From contig NZ_CP135922.1 in NCBI RefSeq assembly GCF_032399705.1, forward strand, positions 4,898,001-4,962,000: a stretch of 64,000 bases of DNA. Direction: 5' to 3'. The notes beneath the pieces were generated by a model, which saw nothing but the letters and a program-made list of their open reading frames with translations, made no database searches and had not been told where the DNA came from. This DNA comes from Paenibacillus sp. BIC5C1. Its GTDB lineage: Bacteria > Bacillota > Bacilli > Paenibacillales > Paenibacillaceae. Numbering within the stretch: the first letter of the stretch is position 1; each line of letters starts with the position of its first letter. Shown here one piece after another: positions 16,476 through 24,388 of this stretch. The translations under genes were made by a program, and so were the position numbers.

Positions 16476-17139
16476 CTTGTTCCCTCCTTACTGAAAAGAA
16501 GTAAGATACAGCAAAAGTAGCAAGCGCTAGTATTAACAATCCTGTTGGTTCGGATCTGTATAACAACACTAGAGTCATGCAAATTGTTATCGTAGAGAAC
16601 ATCGTACCAATCAAGTAGGAAAGATTTGTCTTAGACAGATAATTCTCTTTGATAATAAAATCATGAGGAGGTCTTATAATGAAAGAAAATCCAAAATCGA
16701 ACATAGAAAAGATTAAGCAAATTAAATATGTAACTAATATAGAAGACAACTGCAGTAAATAAACCAGACTCCCCTCATTCTGTTGAACAATACCAGAATG
16801 CATTATATCCATCACCTCAAATACATGAAAAATACCCATTTGTATTGCTGCGTAAGCCGATATACCAGCGCCAGCAATAAATGATGAAATATGCGATTTC
16901 AATTCCATACCAAAACGTAAAAAAAGTATGAAGAAAATATACTGAAAAGGTAAATCCAATTTTGGTAATTCTAAAGTTATTCGCATCATATATGAGAACG
17001 AAGCCATGAAAACAACGAAGAAAAATATTTTCCCTGCAAACTCTCTAACCGGCAACATATATAGCTTTAGAATAATTAAAAGCACAGCGAAAGCCTCAAA
17101 AATACCGATCACGATATAAAAAAAAGTGTTCAAATCCAC
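16423..17139 (-). CDS. AgrC-sensor-like integral membrane protein without kinase domain
   Basis: 238 residues, nearly all hydrophobic, with about seven membrane helices (near 5-27, 36-55, 62-80, 86-105, 130-150, 175-195, 200-218) and a 20-residue basic cytoplasmic tail. No His-kinase or ATPase domain follows: the stop at 16423 is inside the start of agrB. The helix layout and position suggest the peptide-sensing half of AgrC; family membership is inference. GTG start at 17139 with AGGATGG upstream. First gene of the operon. Confidence 0.5.
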   Translation of the reverse strand: MDLNTFFYIVIGIFEAFAVLLIILKLYMLPVREFAGKIFFFVVFMASFSYMMRITLELPKLDLPFQYIFFILFLRFGMELKSHISSFIAGAGISAYAAIQMGIFHVFEVMDIMHSGIVQQNEGSLVYLLQLSSILVTYLICLIFSMFDFGFSFIIRPPHDFIIKENYLSKTNLSYLIGTMFSTITICMTLVLLYRSEPTGLLILALATFAVSYFFSVRREQGDIRKAVEAYRSKHKRI

Positions 17140-17152
17140 ACCATCCTACTTA

Positions 17153-17172
17153 AATATCTTTTTAAAGATATT
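17153..17172 (-). promoter_or_regulatory. Perfect palindrome upstream of the Agr-like operon
   Basis: AATATCTTT-TT-AAAGATATT is a perfect 20-base palindrome ending 14 bases before the sensor gene start, overlapping a TATAAT-like hexamer on the minus strand. It is a candidate operator for the LytTR protein or a phage repressor. Confidence 0.4.
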
Positions 17173-17228
17173 ATAAAGGAGGATGTGGCAATTCCATAGC
17201 CAATTTAATACAACTAGATAATATAAGC

Positions 17229-17327
17229 GAATACCACCTGTTTTTAAGCTTAATTCAATCTTCTCTTATTGTAAGCCTTTGGAATCCATTGCATAATAAA
17301 ATAAAAAACCATATTAAGGTGGTATTC
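17229..17327 (+). promoter_or_regulatory. Leader with ribosome-site-complementary repeat
   Basis: GAATACCACCT (17229-17239) is the exact complement of AGGTGGTATTC (17317-17327), which contains the ribosome site of the gene at 17332. The upstream copy would be close to the 5' end of the transcript and could fold onto and mask the ribosome site across 77 bases. A TAATAT -10-like box lies just upstream (about 17218). Confidence 0.4.
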
Positions 17328-17331
17328 ATCT

Positions 17332-17748
17332 ATGCGATACATGAATGAAGCATTATCAGTTGAGGATGTAAAATTAATGACCCCGGAGCAACTTGCGAAT
17401 TTCCATGAAAGAATCTTATGGGGAGATCCTGAGCCTGGAGAGAAATATTATGATTTCGAAACAGAAGAAGTGCACACTCTTATCTCCACAGATGGTGATA
17501 ACGACAAATTTGCTCTTGTCTATGAAGGAGGACAATCTCCAAATGCTGATAAATGTTTCCCCCTAATGACTATAGGAAACTTAATAGACACACTTTCCTT
17601 CGAAAACAATCTCGAAATAAGAAATTGGGGTGGCGGATGGTTTGTCATATTTGAAGGAACTATATGGGAAACCGAAGAACGCAATGGACTTCCAAGACTT
17701 CTATTTGATGCATTGAGACATAAATTAACGGAAGGCGTATACCTTTAA
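17332..17748 (+). CDS. Acidic protein of unknown function, 138 aa
   Basis: 138 residues, acidic (many Glu/Asp), no signal or membrane segment. It begins MRYMNEALSVEDVKLMTPEQ and has a strand-rich middle with NWGGGWFVIFEG and a final helix LPRLLFDALRHKL. No family recognised. AGGTGG ribosome site 10 bases before the ATG. It is on the plus strand, divergent from the Agr-like operon, and followed by its own terminator, so it is an independent cargo gene and perhaps a target of the LytTR regulator (inference). Confidence 0.55.
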   Translation: MRYMNEALSVEDVKLMTPEQLANFHERILWGDPEPGEKYYDFETEEVHTLISTDGDNDKFALVYEGGQSPNADKCFPLMTIGNLIDTLSFENNLEIRNWGGGWFVIFEGTIWETEERNGLPRLLFDALRHKLTEGVYL

Positions 17749-17783
17749 GACTTTATCTACAAATGCATAATCTTCTGACTAAT

Positions 17784-17825
17784 AAGCTCACCACAGGCTC
17801 ACTCTAACGGTGGGCTTGTTTTCTT
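17784..17825 (+). terminator. Terminator of the acidic protein gene
   Basis: AAGCTCACC pairs with GGTGGGCTT (one G-T pair) and is followed by GTTTTCTT. Confidence 0.7.
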
Positions 17826-17829
17826 GCAG

Positions 17830-18114
17830 CTAATATTTAGTCCAATAGTCAATGTTCCCAGACGATGGTGTCTGGTCTAACTTAGGACGTTCTCCCTCAC
17901 GTTCCCAGCCTTCCAAGATCACTATGTTAGCTGTGTCAGACCTGTCTTCCCAATGTATGTATTCCGCAGCCACAAGAGCGTCCAAAGCAGCCATGACGTC
18001 TGGTTTATGCTTACCTGTTTTGACAGTCAGTTCATGGATTGTAGGAAACCTACGCCGTCCACCTTTGTAGTTATATAAGATCCGGAGGACCTTCCTTTGA
18101 TAATCCGTTAACAT
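17830..18114 (-). CDS. Winged-helix DNA-binding protein, 94 aa
   Basis: 94 residues. MLTDYQRKVLRILYNY then FPTIHELTVKTGKH, PDVMAALDALVAAEYIHWED form a winged helix like the LexA DNA-binding domain, without any protease domain. The C-terminal 20 residues are hydrophilic and Pro/Gly rich. Start at 18114 with GAGGTG upstream. It may regulate the divergent plus-strand genes beginning at 18251. Confidence 0.6.
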   Translation of the reverse strand: MLTDYQRKVLRILYNYKGGRRRFPTIHELTVKTGKHKPDVMAALDALVAAEYIHWEDRSDTANIVILEGWEREGERPKLDQTPSSGNIDYWTKY

Positions 18115-18250
18115 GTAAATCACCTCTTCAATATTATATGCGAACATATGTTCTTTTATCAATCTAAAGATATTGCCATTTATTTTTATAGTCTAGTCTA
18201 GAATTTTATAGTAAAATCGAACTGAAAAAGTAAAAATATGGAGGGGTATT

Positions 18251-18598
18251 ATGGGAGCAAAGAACCAAGTTATTGCTGGTGATTACAAAGGAAAGTATTT
18301 AACACTGATGTTTGGATCAGTCAGCTTATCAACCGGATTCTTTTCTTCAATTAATCTAGATAAAACTACTGTTGAAGAATACGAAGTGATGGATGCAACA
18401 CGAAGTAAAAGTGCTGTGAGTGCTGTTGGAAGAGGTTTTGTTGGAAGTTTAATTCTAGGACCTGTTGGTCTACTTGCTGGGCTTTCAGCAAAAGAAAAAA
18501 GCACTCACACAATTGCCTTACAATTTAATGACGGGAAGAAAAGTTTAATTGAAGTTGACGACAATATATATAAAGCCATCATGAAGAAGCTCTTCTAA
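18251..18598 (+). CDS. Conserved phage-associated protein with Gly-rich hydrophobic segment
   Basis: 115 residues. Two beta-rich parts flank a glycine-rich hydrophobic stretch GRGFVGSLILGPVGLLAGL at about 58-76, followed by a conserved THTIALQFNDGKKSLIEVDD segment. Proteins with this layout are common in Gram-positive prophages and lack a known function. GGAGGGG ribosome site 7 bases before the ATG. It is first in a plus-strand run with the next three genes. Confidence 0.6.
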   Translation: MGAKNQVIAGDYKGKYLTLMFGSVSLSTGFFSSINLDKTTVEEYEVMDATRSKSAVSAVGRGFVGSLILGPVGLLAGLSAKEKSTHTIALQFNDGKKSLIEVDDNIYKAIMKKLF

Positions 18599-18632
18599 AG
18601 ATACAAGAGATCTACATAAAATCGGAAACGAG

Positions 18633-18917
18633 GTGTTTATCCTGGTTAAGATTGAACACTCCAAAGAGATGGAAGATTATTTAAATAACTTAGCAAGTGA
18701 AATTGAAAGACACTATAACATACCAAACCTCAAGGGTTCTGTAGCTCAGATTAAATGGGCACGAGATATCAGGATCAAATTTTTAAATCAAGCCCACGAC
18801 AAAGATAAAAATTTAGAGACTGTGTTGCCACTCCAAAATAAGACTTCTGCATCGTGGTGGATTAATAACAAAGATTTAACTTTAGAACAGCTCATTGAAA
18901 AATCATCGCAGAATTAA
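18633..18917 (+). CDS. Hypothetical protein with WAxxIR-WW(I)xN motif
   Basis: About 94 residues. The core GSVAQIKWARDIRIKFL and SASWWINNKDLTLEQL resembles a short helical domain seen in many phage and plasmid proteins (GSxKQxxWAxxIR ... KWWIDN). The start is uncertain: GTG 18633 overlaps the ribosome site, and a CTG at 18642 has the better spacing from GAGGTG. Function unknown. Confidence 0.5.
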   Translation: MFILVKIEHSKEMEDYLNNLASEIERHYNIPNLKGSVAQIKWARDIRIKFLNQAHDKDKNLETVLPLQNKTSASWWINNKDLTLEQLIEKSSQN

Positions 18918-18988
18918 GATGTCAATTCCACAACTTACCGCCTCTATCTATTGTAGTAAAACGCTATAATTGGATCAGAGGTGTTTTT

Positions 18989-19846
18989 ATGTTCATAAGT
19001 CCTATGTTACTCGAAACAGCACCGAATCCATTCAGTCACTCGGATTACATTTTTGAACCTAAGATTGATGGACATCGGTTGATATATTCGCAACAGTCCG
19101 GCAATGTCCGGTTATATACACGTCACAACAATGAATGTACACGCCAGTATCCTGAATTACTTTTGCCTTTTGACTCTGATATCATTTTGGACGGTGAAGT
19201 AGCATGCGCCGATCCCACAACGGGATTGAATGATTTCGAAGCAGTCATGAGCCGATTTAGCACTAAACAGGATAGTAAGATACAACAGCTCACTCGTACG
19301 CTGCCAGCCACGTTTGCGGTATTTGATATCCTCCAGTACAAGGGTCAGGACTTGCGCAAACTACCTCTCTTGGAGCGTAAATCTATTCTACACAGTATTG
19401 CCTTGCCCTCTCCCTCTTTTGGCATCGTGCCGCATATAGAAGGCGCAGGAGAAGAGTTGTACGCTCAGATATACACTATGGGAATGGAAGGTGTAGTTGG
19501 CAAACGCAAAGACAGCCAGTACGTCAGCAGACGGTCCAGAGAGTGGCAGAAGGTCATCAACTGGTCCTATGCAGATGTGTTCATCACGGGATACAAAAAG
19601 TCCGAATTCGGGTGGCTTGCTGCTGTTCCTGATCCAACTGGCAGGATGAGACCAGTAGGGATCATCGAGCATGGTCCGAGTCCAAAACATAAGCAAGCAT
19701 TCCGTGGTGTATGCCATCAGCTTGTGACAGGAGAGGACAAGAATCATGTTTACCTGGAACCACGTATACAAGCCAGGGTAAAGATGCGTAATTGGACCAA
19801 ATCAGGCTTGCTACGTATCCCCGTGTTTGATCAATTTATTGTGTGA
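18989..19846 (+). CDS. ATP-dependent DNA ligase
   Basis: 285 residues. Nucleotidyl-transferase motif I is KIDGHR with the adenylated Lys25; motif III-like ILDGEV at about 66-71, FDILQYKGQD at 112-121, motif IV EGVVGKR and motif V WQKVINWSYAD follow, then a short OB-fold domain. The size and pattern resemble phage-borne ligases such as SPbeta YoqV. By family it seals nicks with ATP as cofactor. AGAGGTG ribosome site. Lies directly before the SRAP gene, suggesting a DNA-repair pair. Confidence 0.88.
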   Translation: MFISPMLLETAPNPFSHSDYIFEPKIDGHRLIYSQQSGNVRLYTRHNNECTRQYPELLLPFDSDIILDGEVACADPTTGLNDFEAVMSRFSTKQDSKIQQLTRTLPATFAVFDILQYKGQDLRKLPLLERKSILHSIALPSPSFGIVPHIEGAGEELYAQIYTMGMEGVVGKRKDSQYVSRRSREWQKVINWSYADVFITGYKKSEFGWLAAVPDPTGRMRPVGIIEHGPSPKHKQAFRGVCHQLVTGEDKNHVYLEPRIQARVKMRNWTKSGLLRIPVFDQFIV

Positions 19847-19882
19847 TTATATATTGTAAGGACAATACAGGAGGTGCTTTGT

Positions 19883-20554
19883 ATGTGTGGTAGATTTACG
19901 ATTACTGATCCCATAGACGCTATCTTGGATCGGTACTATGCATCTATTGCAGAAGGATTTGAGTACAAGCCTAATTACAACGCTGCACCTATGCAGTACA
20001 TCCCAACCATTATAGGAAGCAAAGACGGTAATCGATTGGGTTCGCTCCGTTGGGGTCTTGTTCCTACTTGGGCCAAGGATGACAAGATCGGCAACAAGAT
20101 GATTAATGCACGAGCTGAGACAATCGCCGAAAAACCAGCATTTAAACGTCTGATCAGTTCCAAGCGGTGCATCATTCCGACGAATGGATTCTATGAGTGG
20201 AAGAAAGAAGGGTCTGCCAAGCAGCCGATGCGCATTTTGATGAAGGATGATAGCATCTTTTCTTTGGCTGGCCTGTACGACACCTGGACAGATCCAGACG
20301 GGAATAAGCTAAGTACATGCACTATCATTACAACGGAGCCCAATAGTCTAATGGAAGACATTCATAACCGTATGCCAGCGATCCTTCGCCCCGATGATGA
20401 GGCCGAATGGTTAAGCAGAGATAATGATGATGTTCAGTCCTTGCTCAGCCTGCTACAACCATATCAAGCATCTGAAATGAGAGCGTATGAGGTGCCGAAG
20501 GACGTCGGTAATGTGCGGAATAACAATGAGGAATTATTAAAGGAAAAAATTTAG
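19883..20554 (+). CDS. SRAP (YedK/HMCES-like) abasic-site protein
   Basis: 223 residues. The start at 19883 gives MCGRF, placing Cys2 at the processed N-terminus as required for the thiazolidine crosslink to abasic sites in single-stranded DNA; AGGAGG lies 9 bases upstream. Other family marks: NYNAAPMQ, LRWGLVPTWAKD, MINARAETI, NGFYEWKKEG (active Glu) and IHNRMPAIL (active His). By family it shields abasic sites during replication. An upstream in-frame ATG at 19874 would bury Cys2 and is rejected. Confidence 0.93.
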   Translation: MCGRFTITDPIDAILDRYYASIAEGFEYKPNYNAAPMQYIPTIIGSKDGNRLGSLRWGLVPTWAKDDKIGNKMINARAETIAEKPAFKRLISSKRCIIPTNGFYEWKKEGSAKQPMRILMKDDSIFSLAGLYDTWTDPDGNKLSTCTIITTEPNSLMEDIHNRMPAILRPDDEAEWLSRDNDDVQSLLSLLQPYQASEMRAYEVPKDVGNVRNNNEELLKEKI

Positions 20555-20573
20555 TGGTTTTATTTCGTTCAAA

Positions 20574-20610
20574 AAAATACTCTACTGGCTCATGGCCGGC
20601 AGAGTATTTT
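20574..20610. terminator. Bidirectional terminator between SRAP and the nuclease cassette
   Basis: AAAATACTCT (20574-20583) pairs with AGAGTATTTT (20601-20610), with more pairing inside (CTGGC/GCCGG). It separates convergent genes. Confidence 0.8.
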
Positions 20611-20672
20611 AATTTATTTACATAGTTCAAAATGCTTCTGCTGCATGAGGGGATCTCTTTACCTACAACTAC

Positions 20673-21374
20673 TTATTCATTAGATCCCTTTAAAAGAGCA
20701 GGGTGCTTCTCACTTAAAAACCTTTCAAAATTTGTTTGAAGTCTAAGAGCCTTCATTTTAGACTCGATCAACTCCAACAAACTATGACCTTGTTCTATCT
20801 TTTCAAAGTCACTCTTACAAATGTCAATGATGTAGGTCTTCTCTTCTAACTTTTCCTTCATGAGAAAAATCTTCTTGGTAAGTCCAACAGATGATGCCCA
20901 TCCGCTTCCAGCAAGACCATGATAAGAAAAGAGAATCCCAATTTTAGAATGATTGTCTGCTAGTAAAGTATACAATTTACCAACCCATGTCACTCCGATT
21001 TTCTTGTTATAATTTTTACACTCTGACAAGAAGATATCGCCGGGAAGATTAATAAATTCTCTTAACCTTTTACCAATATGATTCAACTCAACTAATTGGT
21101 CAATTTCGTTTGTTGAATTTCGAAGGTTCTCATATACCTCGAAGACGCTTGACTTCTCCAACAAAAATGCAACTAAATTCTCAAGCGCTTTTCCCTTTAC
21201 CTCTGTTGACGCATCACTTTGGGAACCTTCATGTAAATCTATTAATTTTGCAAGGAGGTCTGAATACGATTGTCTATCTTTATCATCTAACCTCGTGATT
21301 TCTCTAAATTTGTCTTTCTCTTCCGCAAACTGATTTAAGATGTACTCCTTTAAAGTAAACCCGTCACTACTCAT
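20673..21374 (-). CDS. PD-(D/E)XK (Mrr-like) nuclease-domain protein
   Basis: 233 residues. Residues 60-125 carry the restriction-endonuclease-like core: KGKALENLV (Glu65), NEIDQLVEL (Asp92) and LSECKN (Glu118, Lys120), followed by a helix and an ILFSYHGLAGSG strand-turn. The N-terminal 55 residues are helical and the C-terminal 60 are coiled-coil-like. This fits a DNA-cleaving effector. Its start overlaps the stop of the 124-residue gene by 8 bases, so it is the last gene of a coupled three-gene operon. Target and trigger are unknown. Confidence 0.65.
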   Translation of the reverse strand: MSSDGFTLKEYILNQFAEEKDKFREITRLDDKDRQSYSDLLAKLIDLHEGSQSDASTEVKGKALENLVAFLLEKSSVFEVYENLRNSTNEIDQLVELNHIGKRLREFINLPGDIFLSECKNYNKKIGVTWVGKLYTLLADNHSKIGILFSYHGLAGSGWASSVGLTKKIFLMKEKLEEKTYIIDICKSDFEKIEQGHSLLELIESKMKALRLQTNFERFLSEKHPALLKGSNE

Positions 21375-21741
21375 CAGACATCACCCTGTATACCACAATG
21401 CTATCGTTTATAGGATCTAGAGCTTCAAAACACTCATCACACTCCACGTACTCAGGAATCTGATTAATAGTTTCAAAAAATGCGATACCAGTTGACTTTT
21501 TACAGTCTCTACAATAAATTTCATAATAAGTTCTGATTATTCCCAGTTCCTTAATGAACTCGAGAATACTATAGACCTCATTCATTGTAATATTTAGATG
21601 CCTAATCAACGTTCCTGGGTATATATATTCTCCATGTTTATATAACTTGATTATCGAGAGAAACTGTTCTAACTTGTCCGGCTCTAACTTTTTCGATTGT
21701 ATCAATTTCTGTTTTATTCTCAATAATGTATTCGGTGACAT
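21367..21741 (-). CDS. Winged-helix plus zinc-ribbon protein, 124 aa
   Basis: 124 residues. Residues 30-70 look like a winged helix (YPGTLIRHLNITMNEVYSIL, then LGIIRTYYEIYC). Residues 76-105 hold two CxxC pairs (CRDC and CDEC), a zinc ribbon. Start 21741 has GGAGAAG 7 bases upstream although it lies 104 bases inside the preceding gene in another frame. Middle gene of the three-gene cassette; a sensor or adaptor role is inference. Confidence 0.55.
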   Translation of the reverse strand: MSPNTLLRIKQKLIQSKKLEPDKLEQFLSIIKLYKHGEYIYPGTLIRHLNITMNEVYSILEFIKELGIIRTYYEIYCRDCKKSTGIAFFETINQIPEYVECDECFEALDPINDSIVVYRVMSDE

Positions 21742-22822
21742 AATTCATCTTCTCCATCTCAGATTGACGACCATAGTATTGTAAAATGGTGAAATCTTGA
21801 TCTGAAACACCAAATTTAAACTTGACTCTAGTTTTGTCATTTTTCCATACTAAAGTCACCCATGGTAGATTAGCGAGAGTCTCTGTTTCGGAAATGAATG
21901 TTTCAAGCAATTGTTTGATTTCTGGGCTCTTATCGAAGAGAGCTTGATTTTCCTTTATCAATTCTTGAAGTTCACCAAGTAATGGCAGTACGTAACTTTC
22001 ATTTATTCCATTTTCAAGAGTAGCTCTACTGCCATTTTTAAAACTCATTGACTGAGCATGAACAGCGACTTCATCTGATTTGTTTTTCCTAATATGCTCA
22101 ATAATCGGTGGAAAATTCACTGGTGTGAATTTGCATTTTAAATTATCTCTAAACCATTTAAGAACAGAATCTATTGTATGTTCATAAAATTGTTCATTAC
22201 CACGAAACATTTTACGCACACTATCCAATCGCACTTCAAAAATACCTAAATTTTTGAAGTAAATGCCTAAAATCGGATACTTTATCTGTTTCTTTTCACC
22301 CACACCTAGAGAAAATCCAGTAAGCACTTTGCTGAATTTAAAAATACTTACTTGCCCAATAGAATATAAAGTAGGTTTTTCTACCATTACTTGATCTTCA
22401 TATTCATATTCCGTGGACACATCGTAGCTGTGATCTGGCGCAAAAAAATCATACACTTCTTTATTATCTTGCAGTTTTTTAATTGAAGATTCTTCTATTG
22501 GATCAACATAGAAAAAAGAAGAATATCTATAAGATTTAAAGAATTCGTCCTTCTCTATAAGTTTTATCGCGTTCTGTTCCATATCAATCGCCATAGACAG
22601 TTGTCCAATTGAATCTTCGATTTCAGAAACGTCCAATAAATGTTTCTCTTCAGACTTCTTCCTTCTACTCTTTTTGTAAAGAAGTACTTCGTTTCTCTCC
22701 ATGCTTTTCAGCAGCTTTTCCTGTAAATTTTGCGTATAACTTTCCGAGAGAGTTGATGTTAATAACTTTTTGTAAAAATCTTCTTCTGGGCTTGAGATCC
22801 CTACTTCGACATTATCCTCCAT
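21638..22822 (-). CDS. Unknown 394-aa protein, first gene of nuclease cassette
   Basis: 394 residues. The first 100 are helical and charged (YKKSRRKKSEEK at about 49-60); the middle (150-260) is strand rich; the last 100 are mixed with two short helices ending VSLDNQVI. No signal, membrane helix, P-loop or catalytic motif is apparent, and I do not recognise a family. Start 22822 follows AGGTGG. The 104-base overlap with the next gene and AT-rich codon use set this cassette apart from the lysis genes just upstream. Confidence 0.55.
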   Translation of the reverse strand: MEDNVEVGISSPEEDFYKKLLTSTLSESYTQNLQEKLLKSMERNEVLLYKKSRRKKSEEKHLLDVSEIEDSIGQLSMAIDMEQNAIKLIEKDEFFKSYRYSSFFYVDPIEESSIKKLQDNKEVYDFFAPDHSYDVSTEYEYEDQVMVEKPTLYSIGQVSIFKFSKVLTGFSLGVGEKKQIKYPILGIYFKNLGIFEVRLDSVRKMFRGNEQFYEHTIDSVLKWFRDNLKCKFTPVNFPPIIEHIRKNKSDEVAVHAQSMSFKNGSRATLENGINESYVLPLLGELQELIKENQALFDKSPEIKQLLETFISETETLANLPWVTLVWKNDKTRVKFKFGVSDQDFTILQYYGRQSEMEKMNYVTEYIIENKTEIDTIEKVRAGQVRTVSLDNQVI

Positions 22823-22897
22823 ATAGACCACCTGTGTTATTATTTTGGGACTTTCATCCTGAAATAATAACACAACATGGAAAATATAGGAATAGTT

Positions 22898-23776
22898 TTA
22901 TTGATTAGTTAGCACTTTAACATCAATTTCTTTACGGTAATTGATAACCAATTGCCGCCAGAAGTCGTAACTCCCTGCCTTATCAGCGATATAAGGCTTG
23001 TAAAACTCATAAGCAGATTCTGCCCATTTAGGACATTCCATGTTCTCCTTGGCCTTCTGAGCTGCGATCCATTTGGCCTGAGACTCAACCGTTGCCTTCA
23101 GTTCCTCGATTTGCTTCTTTTCTTCTGTTGTCATTTGTTTTTCGCCCCCATTCTTAATACTTTCAACTTCCTCTTTAATGGGCGGAATGAAACTCATTTG
23201 CGCTGCTGCTTTCGTATTTCCCGCTCCGAAAAAGTTTGTACCTGGACACGTCTTGCTTGATTGACCTCTTTTATAATCTCCCAGCCACGCTCCAGAATCT
23301 GTATACCAAGCGTGATACACGATATGGGTTGTATCAACAGGTATGTTTAGTTTAAGTGCGAGACAAGCATATAGGTGGACTACAGCTTGTTTCTGCGCAA
23401 CAGTCATTGTGTCTCCACCTTGATCAAAGTTACCTATGATCTCAATACACAAAGCACCTGTGTTCGCTCCTTTGATTCCAGCAGGCGTTTTATTGAGATC
23501 CCGATCTAAACTGATGGCGATACGTCCATCCTCAATTACAGTTATGTTCTGACCTGTACCGGACCATCCCTGTGATAAATGGTACGTCCTCATACCCTCA
23601 AGACATTTCCAGACATCCTGTTTGGCTACTCCATTGACCACCTGACGAGTAGTGTAGTTGGGTGCAGCCGTATGATGGACCTGGAGCTTGTCTATCTTTC
23701 TGGTTATTTTCTGTTTGTCGAGCCACCCTTTAAATTCGAATGGCTCAAGTAACAAGAAGTTGCCTTTTGAGATCAT
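22898..23776 (-). CDS. N-acetylmuramoyl-L-alanine amidase (endolysin)
   Basis: 292 residues. An Amidase_2/PGRP domain covers about 25-185, with zinc ligands His34 or His35 (VHHTAA), His155 (VYHAW) and Cys177 (KTCPG). A linker rich in Glu/Lys (about 205-245) leads to a C-terminal segment (PKWAESAYEFYKPYI...) that probably binds the wall. By family it cuts the amide bond between muramic acid and the stem peptide. Its ATG overlaps the holin stop (ATGA), so the lysis genes are coupled. Confidence 0.92.
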   Translation of the reverse strand: MISKGNFLLLEPFEFKGWLDKQKITRKIDKLQVHHTAAPNYTTRQVVNGVAKQDVWKCLEGMRTYHLSQGWSGTGQNITVIEDGRIAISLDRDLNKTPAGIKGANTGALCIEIIGNFDQGGDTMTVAQKQAVVHLYACLALKLNIPVDTTHIVYHAWYTDSGAWLGDYKRGQSSKTCPGTNFFGAGNTKAAAQMSFIPPIKEEVESIKNGGEKQMTTEEKKQIEELKATVESQAKWIAAQKAKENMECPKWAESAYEFYKPYIADKAGSYDFWRQLVINYRKEIDVKVLTNQ

Positions 23777-24042
23777 GACTGATCAGTCCCTTTCTTCGCT
23801 TGCTTGACCACCTGGTTACCGAATACCGCAAACGCACCAACCAATATTCCTTGGATAAGCGATTCGGGAGACCAGCCGAGTGTCCAACAGGTAATAACAA
23901 TAGCGAAGGCAGTCACGATGAAAACAATGGTCCAGTCCGGAATCTTCGGGATACGTTTTATGCCAACACCAAGTACCCAGCATGCAGTCAATACAATAAA
24001 TAACTTAGGATCAATAAGTGAAAATACAGTACTCCAATCCAT
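23773..24042 (-). CDS. Phage holin
   Basis: 89 residues with three hydrophobic segments (about 10-27, 37-55, 62-78) and a charged, Lys-rich C-terminus (KQAKKGTDQS). Size, topology and direct coupling to the amidase fit a holin that releases the endolysin. ATG at 24042; the stop codon overlaps the amidase start. Confidence 0.8.
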   Translation of the reverse strand: MDWSTVFSLIDPKLFIVLTACWVLGVGIKRIPKIPDWTIVFIVTAFAIVITCWTLGWSPESLIQGILVGAFAVFGNQVVKQAKKGTDQS

Positions 24043-24045
24043 GTC

Positions 24046-24348
24046 CTACACACCTCCCGTTTTCAAAATTAGAACAATTGCTCCGATTGCTATACCAATC
24101 AGGGTTGTTGCAATGGTCCTCCACAACCAGGTCTGAGCATTCTCAATCTTATCGAGTCTGTGATGGGCCGATTTGGTGGATTGCATAGCTTCCTTTGCCA
24201 GATCCCGTGTAGCTTCCAATGTGGCAGCCATTGCCGGTACTCCTTCAAGCGTCTTTTCCATTCTGGCCAACTGTACTTGGATACCCATAAGGACTTTCGT
24301 AGTTTCTTCCACAACACTGTTCACCTCACTTATAGTTGTGTCGCTCAA
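24046..24348 (-). CDS. xhlA: XhlA-like hemolysin family lysis protein
   Basis: 100 residues: an N-terminal amphipathic coiled coil (about 1-70, heptads with MxxIxxxLxxME) and one C-terminal membrane helix (TLIGIAIGAIVLIL). This is the XhlA layout known from PBSX, which works with holin and amidase. It ends 3 bases before the holin start. Confidence 0.7.
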   Translation of the reverse strand: MSDTTISEVNSVVEETTKVLMGIQVQLARMEKTLEGVPAMAATLEATRDLAKEAMQSTKSAHHRLDKIENAQTWLWRTIATTLIGIAIGAIVLILKTGGV

Positions 24349-24388
24349 TTGAATCCCCCATCTCTCTGTTCAGGATAAATTTCCTGAC

